The notes: a model not told the origin generated them from the letters alone. Positions 1-9,483 are shown, numbered from the stretch's first letter. The stretch is DNA of 64,000 bases from JADJPO01 sp963724535 (GCA_963724535.1 CAVRVD010000002.1:186001-250000); one strand, 5' to 3'. Made by a program: numbers and translations.

Positions 1-1
1 T

Positions 2-343
2 CGCAACCTGTCATGGGCGACCGAGGGCGGGCTGCAGCTGGACGGCGGGGCCTTCCTGCTCGGGCTCGAACGCGCCGCCGGGGTCGAGGCGGTTGTCGTC
101 GGCAAGCCCGCCCCGGCGTTCTTCGAGACCGCCCTGGCCCAGGTGGGGGTGTCCCCGCCGGAGGCGGTGATGGTCGGGGACGACGTGGAGTCCGACGTGC
201 TGGCCGCTCAGCGGGTGGGGATCGGCGGTGTGCTGGTGCGCACCGGGAAGTACTCCGACCGCCTGCACGCCCAGGCTGCACGGCGGGCCGACCACGTGCT
301 CGACTCGGTGGCGGACCTCCCGGATCTTCTCGAGCTGCCATGA
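2..343 (+). CDS. HAD-superfamily class IIA phosphatase, C-terminal part
   Basis: The frame is open from the left edge, so the N-terminus with the first Asp motif is missing. What remains reads like the C-terminal half of NagD/LHPP-type HAD-IIA phosphatases: GKPAPAFFETAL carries the conserved motif-III lysine, MVGDDVESDV is the motif-IV acidic pair that binds magnesium, and GVLVRTGK is typical of the family end. Such enzymes hydrolyse small phosphoesters or phosphohistidine/pyrophosphate in the cytoplasm; the substrate cannot be inferred. It ends 66 bp before an MFS gene on the same strand, with no sign of coupling. Family assignment is firm, substrate unknown. Confidence 0.85.
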   Translation, partial: RNLSWATEGGLQLDGGAFLLGLERAAGVEAVVVGKPAPAFFETALAQVGVSPPEAVMVGDDVESDVLAAQRVGIGGVLVRTGKYSDRLHAQAARRADHVLDSVADLPDLLELP

Positions 344-409
344 GGGGCACGTACCGACCATCCGGCCCGACATCGTTGACGATCCTGGGTATCCCCCTGC
401 CGTGGTGTG

Positions 410-1621
410 ATGGCGCCCGTGGGCTCGGTCGAGAAGGTCCGGCTGCGCCGGGACGGTCTGACCCGCGCCGTGTACGCCTGGATCTGCGGGTGGGCCTTCT
501 ACAGCTACGGGTTCGGAGCGATCCTGGTCTTCCTCATCGACGGCCAGCAGATCTCCCGCTCGATCGCGGGGCTGCACATGATCAGTCAGGCGGCCGGGAC
601 CCTGGCCGCCGGTCTGGCCAGCGTGCACGTCGTGCGCCGGGTGGCCCGGCGCGGTGCGATCGCGCTGGCCGGGCTGCTCGTCGCCCTCGGCCTGGCCCTG
701 CTCGCCGTGGGTGCGCCGACAGTGCTCACCGTCACGGCCACGTTCGTCATCGGGGCGGGCGGATCGCTGGGGCTGGTCAGCCTCAACCCGCTGCTCGTCG
801 AGCACCACGGTGCGGTCGGACCGGCGGCGTTGTCCGAGGTGAACGCGCTGGCCGCGGCGGGCGCCGTGCTCTCACCGCTGCTGATCGGGGCCTCGGTGGC
901 GGCCTCGTGGGGGTGGCGGCCGCCGCTGGCGGTCGCCGCGGCCGGCATCCTCGGCGGTGCCTGGTGGTTGGCCCGGCGCGTCGGCCCAGAACCGGCGCTC
1001 GACGTCCGGGTCCGGCCTCGCGCCCGAGGCCGCAGCCCGCTTCCGCCCCGGGCCCCGATGCTGCTGGGGGTCACGGTGGTGGTGATCGCGGCGGAGTTCT
1101 CGCTCACCACCTGGTCGGTGGACCTGATCCGGCAACGTCTGGAGATCGTCGAGGCCGCCGCGACGACGATGGCGTCCGCGCTGCTGGTCGGCATGGCCGT
1201 CAGCCGGCTGCTGGCCTCGCGGCTGGCGCTGCGACGGTCCGGCCTGAAGCTGCTCAGCGGCTTCCTGGTGGTCGCGGTCCTCGGGTGGGTGGTGCTGTGG
1301 GCGGCGGGCACGGCGCCGATGCTGGTCACCGGCCTGTTCGTCATCGGTCTGGGTGTCGGGGCCTCGTTCCCGCTCGCCTTGGCGCTGCTGCTCACCGTCG
1401 CCGGCAGCGACGCCGACCGTGCCTCGGCCCGGCTGTCGGTGTGGCTGGCACTGAGCTTCGGGGTCGCGCCGTTCGCGATGGGAGCGATGGCCGACCTGAC
1501 CAGCCTGCACACGTCCTTCGTCCTCATCGTGGTGCTTTTGGCGGTGGCGCTGGTCGGCGTGCTGCGCGTGAGCGCGACCGGTGCCTCGGGAGCCGTTCGG
1601 CCGGCGGGGACGTCCTCCTGA
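410..1621 (+). CDS. MFS transporter
   Basis: A protein of about 403 residues, almost entirely hydrophobic segments broken by short charged loops, with the size and about twelve membrane helices of a major facilitator. The N-terminus (WAFYSYGFGAILVFLID) enters the first helix, and a basic Arg/Pro-rich loop near residues 195-220 is the usual central cytoplasmic loop between the two six-helix halves. GTG at 407 directly precedes ATG at 410 and either could start; no clear Shine-Dalgarno sequence precedes them. The substrate is unknown. A multidrug- or sugar-efflux type is possible, but no diagnostic motif was found. Confidence 0.85.
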   Translation: MAPVGSVEKVRLRRDGLTRAVYAWICGWAFYSYGFGAILVFLIDGQQISRSIAGLHMISQAAGTLAAGLASVHVVRRVARRGAIALAGLLVALGLALLAVGAPTVLTVTATFVIGAGGSLGLVSLNPLLVEHHGAVGPAALSEVNALAAAGAVLSPLLIGASVAASWGWRPPLAVAAAGILGGAWWLARRVGPEPALDVRVRPRARGRSPLPPRAPMLLGVTVVVIAAEFSLTTWSVDLIRQRLEIVEAAATTMASALLVGMAVSRLLASRLALRRSGLKLLSGFLVVAVLGWVVLWAAGTAPMLVTGLFVIGLGVGASFPLALALLLTVAGSDADRASARLSVWLALSFGVAPFAMGAMADLTSLHTSFVLIVVLLAVALVGVLRVSATGASGAVRPAGTSS

Positions 1622-1727
1622 GAGAAGTGTCGCGCCTAAGGTGCTGGTGCGCGCTGCCCGTGGCCGCTATTCGTAGTGCGACAGAGTGGTCCGACCGCCG
1701 CGTCCGGCTGTGTTACTGGAGGTAATT

Positions 1728-3266
1728 GTGCGTATCGGCGTCCCGCGTGAGTCCCGGAGCGGCGAGACCCTGGTGGCGGCCACGGCGAAGACGGCCGCGC
1801 AGCTCGCCGGGCTCGGCTACGAGGTGGTCCTGGAGACCGGGGCCGGCGCGCTCGCTGACCAGCCGGACACCGTCTACCCCGAGGCCGGGGACGGCACCGG
1901 CGTCCGGGTCGGCGCAGCGGACGAGGTGTGGTCCAGCGACATCGTGATCAAGGTCAACGCGCCGACGGACGCCGAGATCGCCCGGCTGCGGCCCGGCGCC
2001 ACGGTGGTGTCGCTGATGGCCCCCGGGCGCAGCCCGGAACTGCTGCAGCGGTTCCAGGCCCAGGGCGTCACCGCGCTGGCCATGGACGCCGTCCCGCGGA
2101 TCTCCCGCGCCCAGTCGCTGGACGTGCTGTCCTCGATGGCCAACGTGGCCGGCTACCGCGCGGTGATCGAGGCCGCCCACGAGTTCCACCGTCAGTTCAC
2201 CGGACAGGTGACCGCGGCCGGCAAGGTTCCGCCGGCCCACGTGTTCGTGGTCGGCGCCGGGGTCGCCGGGTTGGCCGCGATCGGCGCCGCCGGGTCGATG
2301 GGCGCGGTGGTGCGGGCCTTCGACGTCCGGCCCGAGGTGGCCGAGCAGGTCGAGTCGATGGGCGGGCAGTTCGTCACCGTCGACATGGAGCAGGAGGTCA
2401 GCACCACCGGCTACGCCAAGGAGATGACCGCCGATCAGGAGCGCCTCACCGCGGTGATGTACGACGAGGAGGCGACGAACGCCGACATCGTCATCACCAC
2501 GGCGCTGATCCCCGGTCGCCCCGCCCCCACCCTGATCAGGGCCGAGACGGTGGCCAAGATGGGCCACGGCTCGGTGATCGTCGACCTGGCCGCGGCCAAC
2601 GGCGGCAACTGCGAGCTCACCGTCGCGGACCAGAAGATCGTCACCGACAACCAGGTGACCATCCTCGGCTACACCGACCTGGCCAGCCGGCTGCCGGCGC
2701 AGACCTCCCAGCTGTACGGCACCAACATCGTCAACCTGTTCAAGCTGCTGACCCCCGACAAGGACGGTCAGCTGGTGCTGAACATGGACGACGTCGTGGT
2801 GCGTGGTCTGACCGCGGTCAAGGACGGCGAGTCGATGTGGCCCCCGCCCCCGGTGCAGGTCTCCGCCGCCCCGGCCGCCGCCGCGGCGGAGGTGGCGCCC
2901 AAGGAACCGGCGAAACCACCGGACCCGCGACGCAAGGTCTACGGCGGGGCGCTGGCCGCCGTCCTGTTCGCGGTGCTGGCCGCCTACTCACCGGCCGCGT
3001 TCCTCGGGCACTTCACGGTCTTCGCGCTCGCCGTGTTCGTCGGGTTCTACGTGATCTCCAACGTGGCGCACGCCCTGCACACCCCGCTGATGTCGGAGAC
3101 GAACGCGATCTCCGGAATCATCCTGGTCGGTGGTCTCCTGCAGGTCGGCAACGACAACCTGGTGATCACCGTGCTGGCGGTGATCGCCGTCCTGGTGGCC
3201 AGCATCAACATCTTCGGCGGCTTCCTGGTGACGTCGCGGATGCTCCAGATGTTCCGGAAGGGCTGA
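1728..3266 (+). CDS. pntA: NAD(P) transhydrogenase subunit alpha
   Basis: About 512 residues, the length of the E. coli-type undivided alpha subunit. It starts RIGVPRESRSGETLVAATA and carries the domain I NAD(H)-binding fold with VVGAGVAGLAAIGAAGSMGA near residues 173-192. A Pro/Ala linker near residues 383-400 leads to a C-terminal block of about four membrane helices (residues 405-505), so the soluble PntAA and membrane PntAB parts are fused. The complex couples proton entry to hydride transfer from NADH to NADP+. The chosen start is GTG 1728: GGAGG at 1718-1722 lies five bases upstream, whereas the longer frame to 1686 has no ribosome site. pntB follows after three bases, so the two are co-transcribed. 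Confidence 0.96.
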   Translation: MRIGVPRESRSGETLVAATAKTAAQLAGLGYEVVLETGAGALADQPDTVYPEAGDGTGVRVGAADEVWSSDIVIKVNAPTDAEIARLRPGATVVSLMAPGRSPELLQRFQAQGVTALAMDAVPRISRAQSLDVLSSMANVAGYRAVIEAAHEFHRQFTGQVTAAGKVPPAHVFVVGAGVAGLAAIGAAGSMGAVVRAFDVRPEVAEQVESMGGQFVTVDMEQEVSTTGYAKEMTADQERLTAVMYDEEATNADIVITTALIPGRPAPTLIRAETVAKMGHGSVIVDLAAANGGNCELTVADQKIVTDNQVTILGYTDLASRLPAQTSQLYGTNIVNLFKLLTPDKDGQLVLNMDDVVVRGLTAVKDGESMWPPPPVQVSAAPAAAAAEVAPKEPAKPPDPRRKVYGGALAAVLFAVLAAYSPAAFLGHFTVFALAVFVGFYVISNVAHALHTPLMSETNAISGIILVGGLLQVGNDNLVITVLAVIAVLVASINIFGGFLVTSRMLQMFRKG

Positions 3267-3269
3267 GGG

Positions 3270-4742
3270 ATGGACATCCTGATCGCCGAGACCGCCGCGG
3301 CCTCCGACACGCGGATCAACGGCCTGGTCACCGCCGCCTACATCATCGCCGGGGTGCTGTTCATCTTCGCCCTCGGCGGGTTGTCCAAGCACGAGACCGC
3401 CGAGCGCGGCAACAGGTTCGGCATGGTGGGCATGACGATCGCCCTGGTCGCCACCATTGCCCTGGCGCTGCGGGAGAGCGAGCGACCCACGGCGACGACC
3501 GCGGTACTGATCGCCATCCCGATGCTGGTCGGCCTGGCCATCGGCTCGTGGCGGGCGCGGACCGTGGAGATGACCGGCATGCCGCAGCTGGTCGCCATGC
3601 TGCACAGCTTCGTCGGCATCGCCGCCGTGCTGGTCGGCTACAACTCCTTCCTCGGGGAGGACTACACCGCGACCGACGCCTTGGCCCGGATCCACTCCGT
3701 CGAGGTCTTCCTCGGCGTGTTCATCGGTGCCGTGACCTTCACCGGCTCGGTGGTGGCCTGGGCCAAGCTGAGCGCCCGGATCAGCTCGGCGCCGCTGATG
3801 CTGCCCGGCCGGCACCTGCTCAACCTCGGCATCGTCGTCGCCTCCGTCGTCCTGATGGTCTGGTTCATGACCGACAAGGCGGCGATGGCCACCGATGTGC
3901 CACGGGCGATCATCCCGCTCGCGATCATGACGGCGCTGTCGTTGCTGCTCGGCTTCCACCTGGTGGCCGCGATCGGCGGCGGTGACATGCCGGTGGTCGT
4001 CTCGATGTTGAACAGCTATTCGGGGTGGGCCGCCGCAGCCGCCGGGTTCATGCTCAGCAACGACCTGCTGATCATCACCGGCTCCCTGGTCGGCGCCTCC
4101 GGTGCGATCCTGTCCTACATCATGTGCCGGGCGATGAACCGGTCCTTCGTCTCGGTCATCGCCGGCGGGTTCGGCTCGGACGGCGCGGTGACCGGTGAGG
4201 CCCGTGACTACGGCGAGCACCGCGAGATCGACGCCGAGGGCGCGGCCGACCTGCTCCAGAACGCCAAGTCAGTGGTGATCACTCCCGGCTACGGGATGGC
4301 GGTCGCCCAGGCGCAGTATCCGGTGGCCGAGCTCACCTCGAAGCTGCGCGCCAAGGGGATCGCCGTCCGGTTCGGCATCCACCCGGTCGCCGGTCGGCTG
4401 CCGGGGCACATGAACGTGCTGCTGGCCGAGGCCAAGGTGCCCTACGACATCGTGCTCGAGATGGACGAGATCAACGACGACTTCGACGACACCGACGTCG
4501 TCCTGGTGATTGGGGCCAACGACACGGTCAACCCGGCCGCCCTCGAGGAGCCGAACAGCCCGATCGCCGGAATGCCGGTGCTGGAGGTCTGGCACGCCAA
4601 GGACGTCATCGTGTTCAAGCGGTCCATGGCCACCGGGTACGCGGGTGTGCAGAACCCGCTGTTCTTCAAGGAGAACACCGAGATGCTGTTCGGCGACGCC
4701 AAGGACCGAGTGGAGGACATCGTCCGGCACCTGGCGTCGTGA
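3270..4742 (+). CDS. pntB: NAD(P) transhydrogenase subunit beta
   Basis: About 490 residues. The first 270 or so are membrane helices (domain II, the proton channel); the C-terminal 180 residues form domain III, the NADP(H) site. VITPGYGMAVAQAQYPVAEL near residue 335 and the following RFGIHPVAGRLPGHMNVLLA are the characteristic domain III motifs, and VVLVIGANDTVNPAA is conserved near the end. The ATG lies three bases after the pntA stop, indicating tight coupling and equal expression. It gives the cell a membrane-potential-driven source of NADPH. The gene ends 33 bp from a convergent ABC transporter gene, with only a weak 6-bp inverted repeat between them. Confidence 0.96.
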   Translation: MDILIAETAAASDTRINGLVTAAYIIAGVLFIFALGGLSKHETAERGNRFGMVGMTIALVATIALALRESERPTATTAVLIAIPMLVGLAIGSWRARTVEMTGMPQLVAMLHSFVGIAAVLVGYNSFLGEDYTATDALARIHSVEVFLGVFIGAVTFTGSVVAWAKLSARISSAPLMLPGRHLLNLGIVVASVVLMVWFMTDKAAMATDVPRAIIPLAIMTALSLLLGFHLVAAIGGGDMPVVVSMLNSYSGWAAAAAGFMLSNDLLIITGSLVGASGAILSYIMCRAMNRSFVSVIAGGFGSDGAVTGEARDYGEHREIDAEGAADLLQNAKSVVITPGYGMAVAQAQYPVAELTSKLRAKGIAVRFGIHPVAGRLPGHMNVLLAEAKVPYDIVLEMDEINDDFDDTDVVLVIGANDTVNPAALEEPNSPIAGMPVLEVWHAKDVIVFKRSMATGYAGVQNPLFFKENTEMLFGDAKDRVEDIVRHLAS

Positions 4743-4775
4743 CCACGGTCACGGCGCAACGCCAGGCCACGGTGG

Positions 4776-7130
4776 TCAGCGGCTCGGCCCACGTCGCGGG
4801 TCCAGCCGCAGCAGCAGGCGGTGGGTGAGCAGGACCGCCACCACGGCGATGGCCGCCAGCGCCGACAGGTCGGTCAGCCACGTGGTCACGTCATGCCGCC
4901 AGGTCTGGTCGGGTGGGTCGGCGGGTGCGCCCATGTCGAGCAACCCGACGGTGGCAGCCGTCGCCGAGAACCCCCACCGCGCCGGCAGCAGCCAGCTCAG
5001 CTGCTCCAGGACCACCCGGCCCACCACCGGCACCAGGGCACCGCAGAGCACCAGCTGCGCCATGCTCAGCAGCACCAGGAGCGGCATCGCCTGGTTCTCG
5101 TCACGTACCAGCGCCGAGATCAGCAGGCCGATGAGCGCCGACACCGCGGCCACGGCGGCCACGGTCAGGGCCATCTCGACCAGCGGGGAGCCGAGCAGCA
5201 CCGCCGACTGCGCCCCGGGCCGCCCGGCCAGGGCGAGCAGCGTGAGCACGACCCCCTGGGCCAGGGTCAGTCCGCCCAGCACGACCACCTTCGACGCCAG
5301 GTAGACCCATACCGACAGCCCGATCGCCCGTTCACGTCGGTAGATCGCGCGCTCCTTGACCAGCTCCCGCACGGCGGCCGCCGAGCCCATCAGGGAGGCC
5401 CCCACCACCAGCACCAGCAACAGCTGGCGGGCGTCGGTGTTCTCCGGCAGCCGCGCCAGCCCGTTCTCGGCGGGCACGACCCGGGCGATCAGGGCCAGCA
5501 CCACCGGCAGCGCGACCAGGATCGCGCCAAGGGTCCGGTCGGCCGACGTGACCTTGACCTGTCGGCGGACCAGGGTGCCGAACTGCCCGGACGCCGTCCG
5601 AGCCGGTGACCTGCCGTCCGGCGCGGCGGGCCGCCGTCCGGCGCGGGTGGGGGCACCGGGCGCGCTGGACAACGGCTCGGCGCTCGGCGCTCGGATCGGC
5701 CAGCTGCGGAACGAGGCGGCCCAGGCCGCCCCGTCCCTGGCCTTCAGCTGGGCGAAGACGTCCGCCCACGTGGGCGCCCCGAAGTAGGCGAAGGCACCGT
5801 CGGGCGGACCCAGATAGGCCAGGTGCCCGCCGCGCGCCAGCACCATCACGAGGTCGCAGACCTGCAGGTGCTCCAGGTTGTGGGTGACCACCACCACCGT
5901 GCGGCCGCCGTCGGCGAGAGCGCGCAGCCTGTGCATCACCTCTCGGTCGAGATCGGTGTCCAACCCGCTGGTCGGTTCGTCGAGGAAGAGCAGCGAGGGT
6001 CGGGGCAGCAGTTCCAGCGCGGTGCTCGCCCGCTTGCGCTCACCGCCGCTGAGCCGCGAGATCCGGGTGTCCAGCCGCTCGGTCAGGCTCAGCTCGGCCG
6101 CCACCTCGACCACCCGGCCCGCCCGCTCGGCGGGTGTGGTGTCCGACGGGAAGCGCAGCTCGGCGCCATAGGTCAGCGCCTCCCGCACGGTCAGCGCCGT
6201 GTGCAAGATGTCGTCCTGCGGGACGAAGCCGATGCGGTGGCGCAGCTGGTCGTAGTGGCGATAGAGATCCAGCCCGGCGTAGGTGACGCTGCCGGCCGTG
6301 GCCGGTCGCAGGCCGGTGAGTGCACCCAGCAGCGTCGACTTGCCCGCACCGCTCGGCCCGACCACGGCCATCAGGGTGCGCGGGGCCAGGGTGAAGCCCA
6401 CGTCGTCCACCAGCCGCTGGCCGGCATCGACGCTGACCGTCACCCCGTCGGCCCCGAACCGGACGTCGCCCTCGTCCGCCCACTCCACCAGCGAGGCGCC
6501 GTCCCGCTGCAGCAGGTACGGGCCGACAGCGACCACCTCACGGTCCGCGACGTGGCGCCGGCTCACTCGCCGTCCCGCCAGGAAGGTGCCATTGGCACTG
6601 CCGAGATCGACGATCTCGACCGAGTCCGGCAGGACCACCAGCTCGGCATGGTGCCGGGACACCAGGAGGTCGGACAGCACGATGTCGTTGTCCCGTGCCC
6701 GCCCGATCGTGATCCGCCCGGACCGCAACGGATGTCGCCGTTTCGGGGCCCCGCCCACTGCGGCACCGGAGCCTGCCTGGCGCGAGTCCGCGGGGAGGTC
6801 GACCGTCGGCGGCGACAGCCGCAGCTGGACGCCGTCCGGCCACCCGCCCAGCAGCACGGTCACGGTGTCGTCGACGACCCCGACCTCGCTCACCCGACGC
6901 CCGGCGCACCACAACCCGTTGGCGCTGGCGGCGTCGGCGACCCGCCAGCCGCGTCCGGACCGCGAGATCACGGCGTGGGTCCGGCTCACCGTCGGGTCGC
7001 TGACCACCACGTCGGCATCCTGGTGACGGCCGACCAGCCACTGCGTGCCGCTCGACAGGCGCGTGAGGCGCCCCTGGACCTCGACATCGAGTGCCTGGTC
7101 GTCGTCCGATCCGTCGATGTCAGTGCGCAT
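4776..7130 (-). CDS. ABC transporter with two FHA domains fused to ATPase and permease (Rv1747-like)
   Basis: About 784 residues in the order FHA-FHA-ABC-permease. FHA1 spans about residues 28-85 (GRHQDADVVVSDPTVSRTHA), FHA2 about 137-192 (IGRARDNDIVLSDLLVSRHHA, then SANGTF). The ATPase has Walker A GPSGAGKST near 257, signature LSGGERKR near 357 and Walker B LLFLDEPTSGLD near 376. The last 270 residues are ABCG/ABC2-type membrane helices. FHA domains bind phosphothreonine, so transport is probably phosphorylation-controlled. The same architecture occurs in M. tuberculosis Rv1747, which is phosphorylated by the neighbouring kinase PknF; here too a Ser/Thr kinase is divergent, 168 bp away. The start is ATG 7130, matching the family N-terminus. 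The frame stays open antisense through the kinase gene, which is a GC-composition effect. The cargo is unknown. Confidence 0.93.
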   Translation of the reverse strand: MRTDIDGSDDDQALDVEVQGRLTRLSSGTQWLVGRHQDADVVVSDPTVSRTHAVISRSGRGWRVADAASANGLWCAGRRVSEVGVVDDTVTVLLGGWPDGVQLRLSPPTVDLPADSRQAGSGAAVGGAPKRRHPLRSGRITIGRARDNDIVLSDLLVSRHHAELVVLPDSVEIVDLGSANGTFLAGRRVSRRHVADREVVAVGPYLLQRDGASLVEWADEGDVRFGADGVTVSVDAGQRLVDDVGFTLAPRTLMAVVGPSGAGKSTLLGALTGLRPATAGSVTYAGLDLYRHYDQLRHRIGFVPQDDILHTALTVREALTYGAELRFPSDTTPAERAGRVVEVAAELSLTERLDTRISRLSGGERKRASTALELLPRPSLLFLDEPTSGLDTDLDREVMHRLRALADGGRTVVVVTHNLEHLQVCDLVMVLARGGHLAYLGPPDGAFAYFGAPTWADVFAQLKARDGAAWAASFRSWPIRAPSAEPLSSAPGAPTRAGRRPAAPDGRSPARTASGQFGTLVRRQVKVTSADRTLGAILVALPVVLALIARVVPAENGLARLPENTDARQLLLVLVVGASLMGSAAAVRELVKERAIYRRERAIGLSVWVYLASKVVVLGGLTLAQGVVLTLLALAGRPGAQSAVLLGSPLVEMALTVAAVAAVSALIGLLISALVRDENQAMPLLVLLSMAQLVLCGALVPVVGRVVLEQLSWLLPARWGFSATAATVGLLDMGAPADPPDQTWRHDVTTWLTDLSALAAIAVVAVLLTHRLLLRLDPRRGPSR

Positions 7131-7298
7131 CACCGGTGCCCCCACGTGTCGCCGCGTCGATTCTGCCAGCGGCCACGTGGTGCGCGGCGAGATCTGCTGA
7201 AGGTCGGCAAAAGTGACGACTCTCGACGATTGCCCCTCCAGGCTGTGCACGGGTCGGATTGAATGCCGGCAGGAGTGGGTGACCGGTAGGGGGATCAG

Positions 7299-9407
7299 GT
7301 GGACAGCGCCGCGTTCGGCTCTCGGTACGTTCTGGGCGAGGTCATCGGACGCGGCGGGATGGGCCGGGTCTACCGGGCCACCCGGCTGGGCTCCGACGAG
7401 ACCGGGCGGGCGCTGCCGGACGTCGCGGTCAAGGTGCTTCGGGAGGACCTCGCCGAGCTCCCGGACGTGGTGGCCCGCTTCGTCCGGGAACGTGACGTCG
7501 TCCGGGGGATCCAGCACCCGAACGTCGTCCAGGTGCACGACCTGGTCGTCGAGGGCGACCGGCTCGGCATCGTCATGGAGCTGTTCGAGGCCGGTCATCT
7601 GCGCCGCACCGCGCCACCTCCGCAGTCTCCGGCAACGGCGGCAACGCTGCTGGCCCAGGTCGCGCAGGGCCTGGCCGCGGTGCACCGCGCCGGGGTGATC
7701 CACCGTGACCTCAAGCCCGAGAACGTCCTGGTGCGCCGCCAGGACGACGGTTCGTTGCAGCTGCGCCTGACCGATTTCGGCATCTCGCGGTTGATGGGTC
7801 CGAGCACCACGCAGCTGACGTCGATGATCGGTACCCCCGGCTACCTGGCCCCCGAGGTGGCCCTCGGCCGTCCGGCGACGTCCGCCGCCGACGTCTACGC
7901 CCTGGGCGTGATGGTCTTCGAGTGGGTCACCGGACGCCCTCCCTTCCAGGCCGACAACACCATCGCGCTGATCCGTGCCCACGCCGAGGACGACGTGCCC
8001 GCCCTGGTCGGGGCGCCGGCCGAGCTGACCGAGCTGTTGACTGCCGTCCTGGCGAAGGACCCACCGGCTCGCCCGGCGGCCGAGGACGTCGCCGAGCGGT
8101 TGACCCGGATGGCTCCCCGGCTGCAGGGGCTGGCGTCGTTCGCCGTCCATGACAGCGCCGTACTGCCCCGGTCCGCGGTCGGCCAGGACGTCCCGGCGAC
8201 CCTGCCCGGAGGCCACCACGCCCGGGCGAACCGGCCAGAGCCGGCCGCCGCCGCCGCTGCTGCTGCCGGCGTGGACGACCCCTCGGAGCGGGAGACGGTG
8301 CTGCGGCTCAGCCCGCAGGCGGGGCCCGCGGTCGGCCCCCCGCCGCCCCCCGCGCCCCTGTCCACGGCGGGTCCGGCACCGACCTGGTCCGAACCGGCGG
8401 CGCGCCGCCGGCCGAACCCCGTATGGTTCGCCGCCGCGGCGGCCGTGCTGCTCATCGCCTCGGTCACGGCCTACCTGGTCGGCCCGTGGCCGAGCACCGA
8501 GGCGAGCACGACCACGGCGCGGCCGACGCCCGCCGCGTCCGGGGCGCCGGGCCAGCCGCAGCCTTCGGGGTCGATCCCCGCCGGGGCCCAGGCCGAGGCG
8601 CTCTCGGCGGAGGGCGCGACGGCAGCCGATGGGGCGGCGGGTCCGGCCGGCCCGGCGGGCATCCCGGCCGCAGATGCGGCGCCCGCGGCGCCGCGGGCCA
8701 CGACGGTTCCCCAGCAGCCGGTCCCCGGCAAGCCGGTCGCGCAGCCGGCCAAGGTGGCCACCGTCGTTCCCAAGCCGGGCGGCGCCGCGCCGGTCCCCCC
8801 ACCGCCGCCCAAGGTGCCGGGTGCGGTGTCCTCGATGGGGTTGTCCGGGGCGACCCAGACCACTCTGGACCTGGCCTGGGGCGGTGCCACGGGGGCGACG
8901 AGCTATCGGTTGGGATGGCGCGAGAGCGGTGCCGACGGTCGGACGTGGACCTCCGACGACACCGGGTACGGCGCGAGCCGGCGTGGGGTGACCCTGATCA
9001 ACCTGCGGCCGGGGCGCACGTACACGGTCACCGTGACGCCGTTGAACAGTGCCGGCGCGGGACCGACCACCAGCCGCGTCGCGTCCACTGACGCCGCGCC
9101 GGTCCCCCCACCGCCGCCCAAGGTGCCGGGTGCGGTGTCCTCGATGGGGTTGTCCGGGGCGACCCAGACCACTCTGGACCTGGCCTGGGGCGGTGCCACG
9201 GGGGCGACGAGCTATCGGTTGGGATGGCGCGAGAGCGGTGCCGACGGTCGGACGTGGACCTCCGACGACACCGGGTACGGCGCGAGCCGGCGTGGGGTGA
9301 CCCTGATCAACCTGCGGCCGGGGCGCACGTACACGGTCACCGTGACGCCGTTGAACAGTGCCGGCGCGGGACCGACCACCAGCCGCACCGCGGCCACCCC
9401 CGGCTGA
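7299..9407 (+). CDS. Membrane Ser/Thr protein kinase with two extracellular Fn3 modules
   Basis: About 702 residues. Kinase domain residues 9-265: glycine loop GRGGMGRVY, AVKVL lysine, HRDLKPEN near 135-142, DFG near 158, GTPGYLAPE in the activation loop, so all catalytic residues are present. A Pro/Ala-rich juxtamembrane stretch (about 270-370) leads to one membrane helix (about 375-395). An Ala/Pro-rich outer linker follows, then two Fn3-like modules (about 495-593 and 598-696) that are identical in sequence. GTG 7299 is chosen because AGGGGG lies at 7288-7293. The divergent FHA transporter is a probable substrate, as in PknF/Rv1747. The Fn3 modules suggest sensing of envelope polysaccharide or protein, but the ligand is unknown. 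Confidence 0.94.
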   Translation: MDSAAFGSRYVLGEVIGRGGMGRVYRATRLGSDETGRALPDVAVKVLREDLAELPDVVARFVRERDVVRGIQHPNVVQVHDLVVEGDRLGIVMELFEAGHLRRTAPPPQSPATAATLLAQVAQGLAAVHRAGVIHRDLKPENVLVRRQDDGSLQLRLTDFGISRLMGPSTTQLTSMIGTPGYLAPEVALGRPATSAADVYALGVMVFEWVTGRPPFQADNTIALIRAHAEDDVPALVGAPAELTELLTAVLAKDPPARPAAEDVAERLTRMAPRLQGLASFAVHDSAVLPRSAVGQDVPATLPGGHHARANRPEPAAAAAAAAGVDDPSERETVLRLSPQAGPAVGPPPPPAPLSTAGPAPTWSEPAARRRPNPVWFAAAAAVLLIASVTAYLVGPWPSTEASTTTARPTPAASGAPGQPQPSGSIPAGAQAEALSAEGATAADGAAGPAGPAGIPAADAAPAAPRATTVPQQPVPGKPVAQPAKVATVVPKPGGAAPVPPPPPKVPGAVSSMGLSGATQTTLDLAWGGATGATSYRLGWRESGADGRTWTSDDTGYGASRRGVTLINLRPGRTYTVTVTPLNSAGAGPTTSRVASTDAAPVPPPPPKVPGAVSSMGLSGATQTTLDLAWGGATGATSYRLGWRESGADGRTWTSDDTGYGASRRGVTLINLRPGRTYTVTVTPLNSAGAGPTTSRTAATPG
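8783..9386 (+). repeat. Tandem duplication of an Fn3-coding segment (2 x 295 bp, 309-bp period)
   Basis: Bases 8783-9077 and 9092-9386 are identical as far as can be read by eye, separated by 14 unlike bases. The period of 309 bp is 103 codons, so the duplication is in frame and adds one complete Fn3 module to the kinase. Identity at silent positions points to a recent duplication or ongoing gene conversion rather than an old pair under protein-level selection. Confidence 0.93.
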
Positions 9408-9483
9408 CCTGGGCCCGGACCCGCACATGATCTCCACATCTGCGCCCAGCGCCGCCCGGCCCGGCAGGGCTAGCGTCTGAGGC

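Noticed and set aside
13..1725. Long plus-strand frame of 570 codons over the HAD and MFS genes.
   Set aside because: Composition is Arg/Gly/Pro/Ala without domains. The overlapping frames encode recognisable HAD and MFS proteins.
1928..3985. 685-codon plus-strand frame inside pntA/pntB.
   Set aside because: It is a shifted frame of pntA and pntB with no domain; the pnt frames carry all motifs.
4741..4777. Weak inverted repeat between pntB and the FHA transporter as a terminator.
   Set aside because: Only 6 bp pair (GACCAC/GTGGTC) with a 25-base loop; not distinguishable from chance at this GC content.
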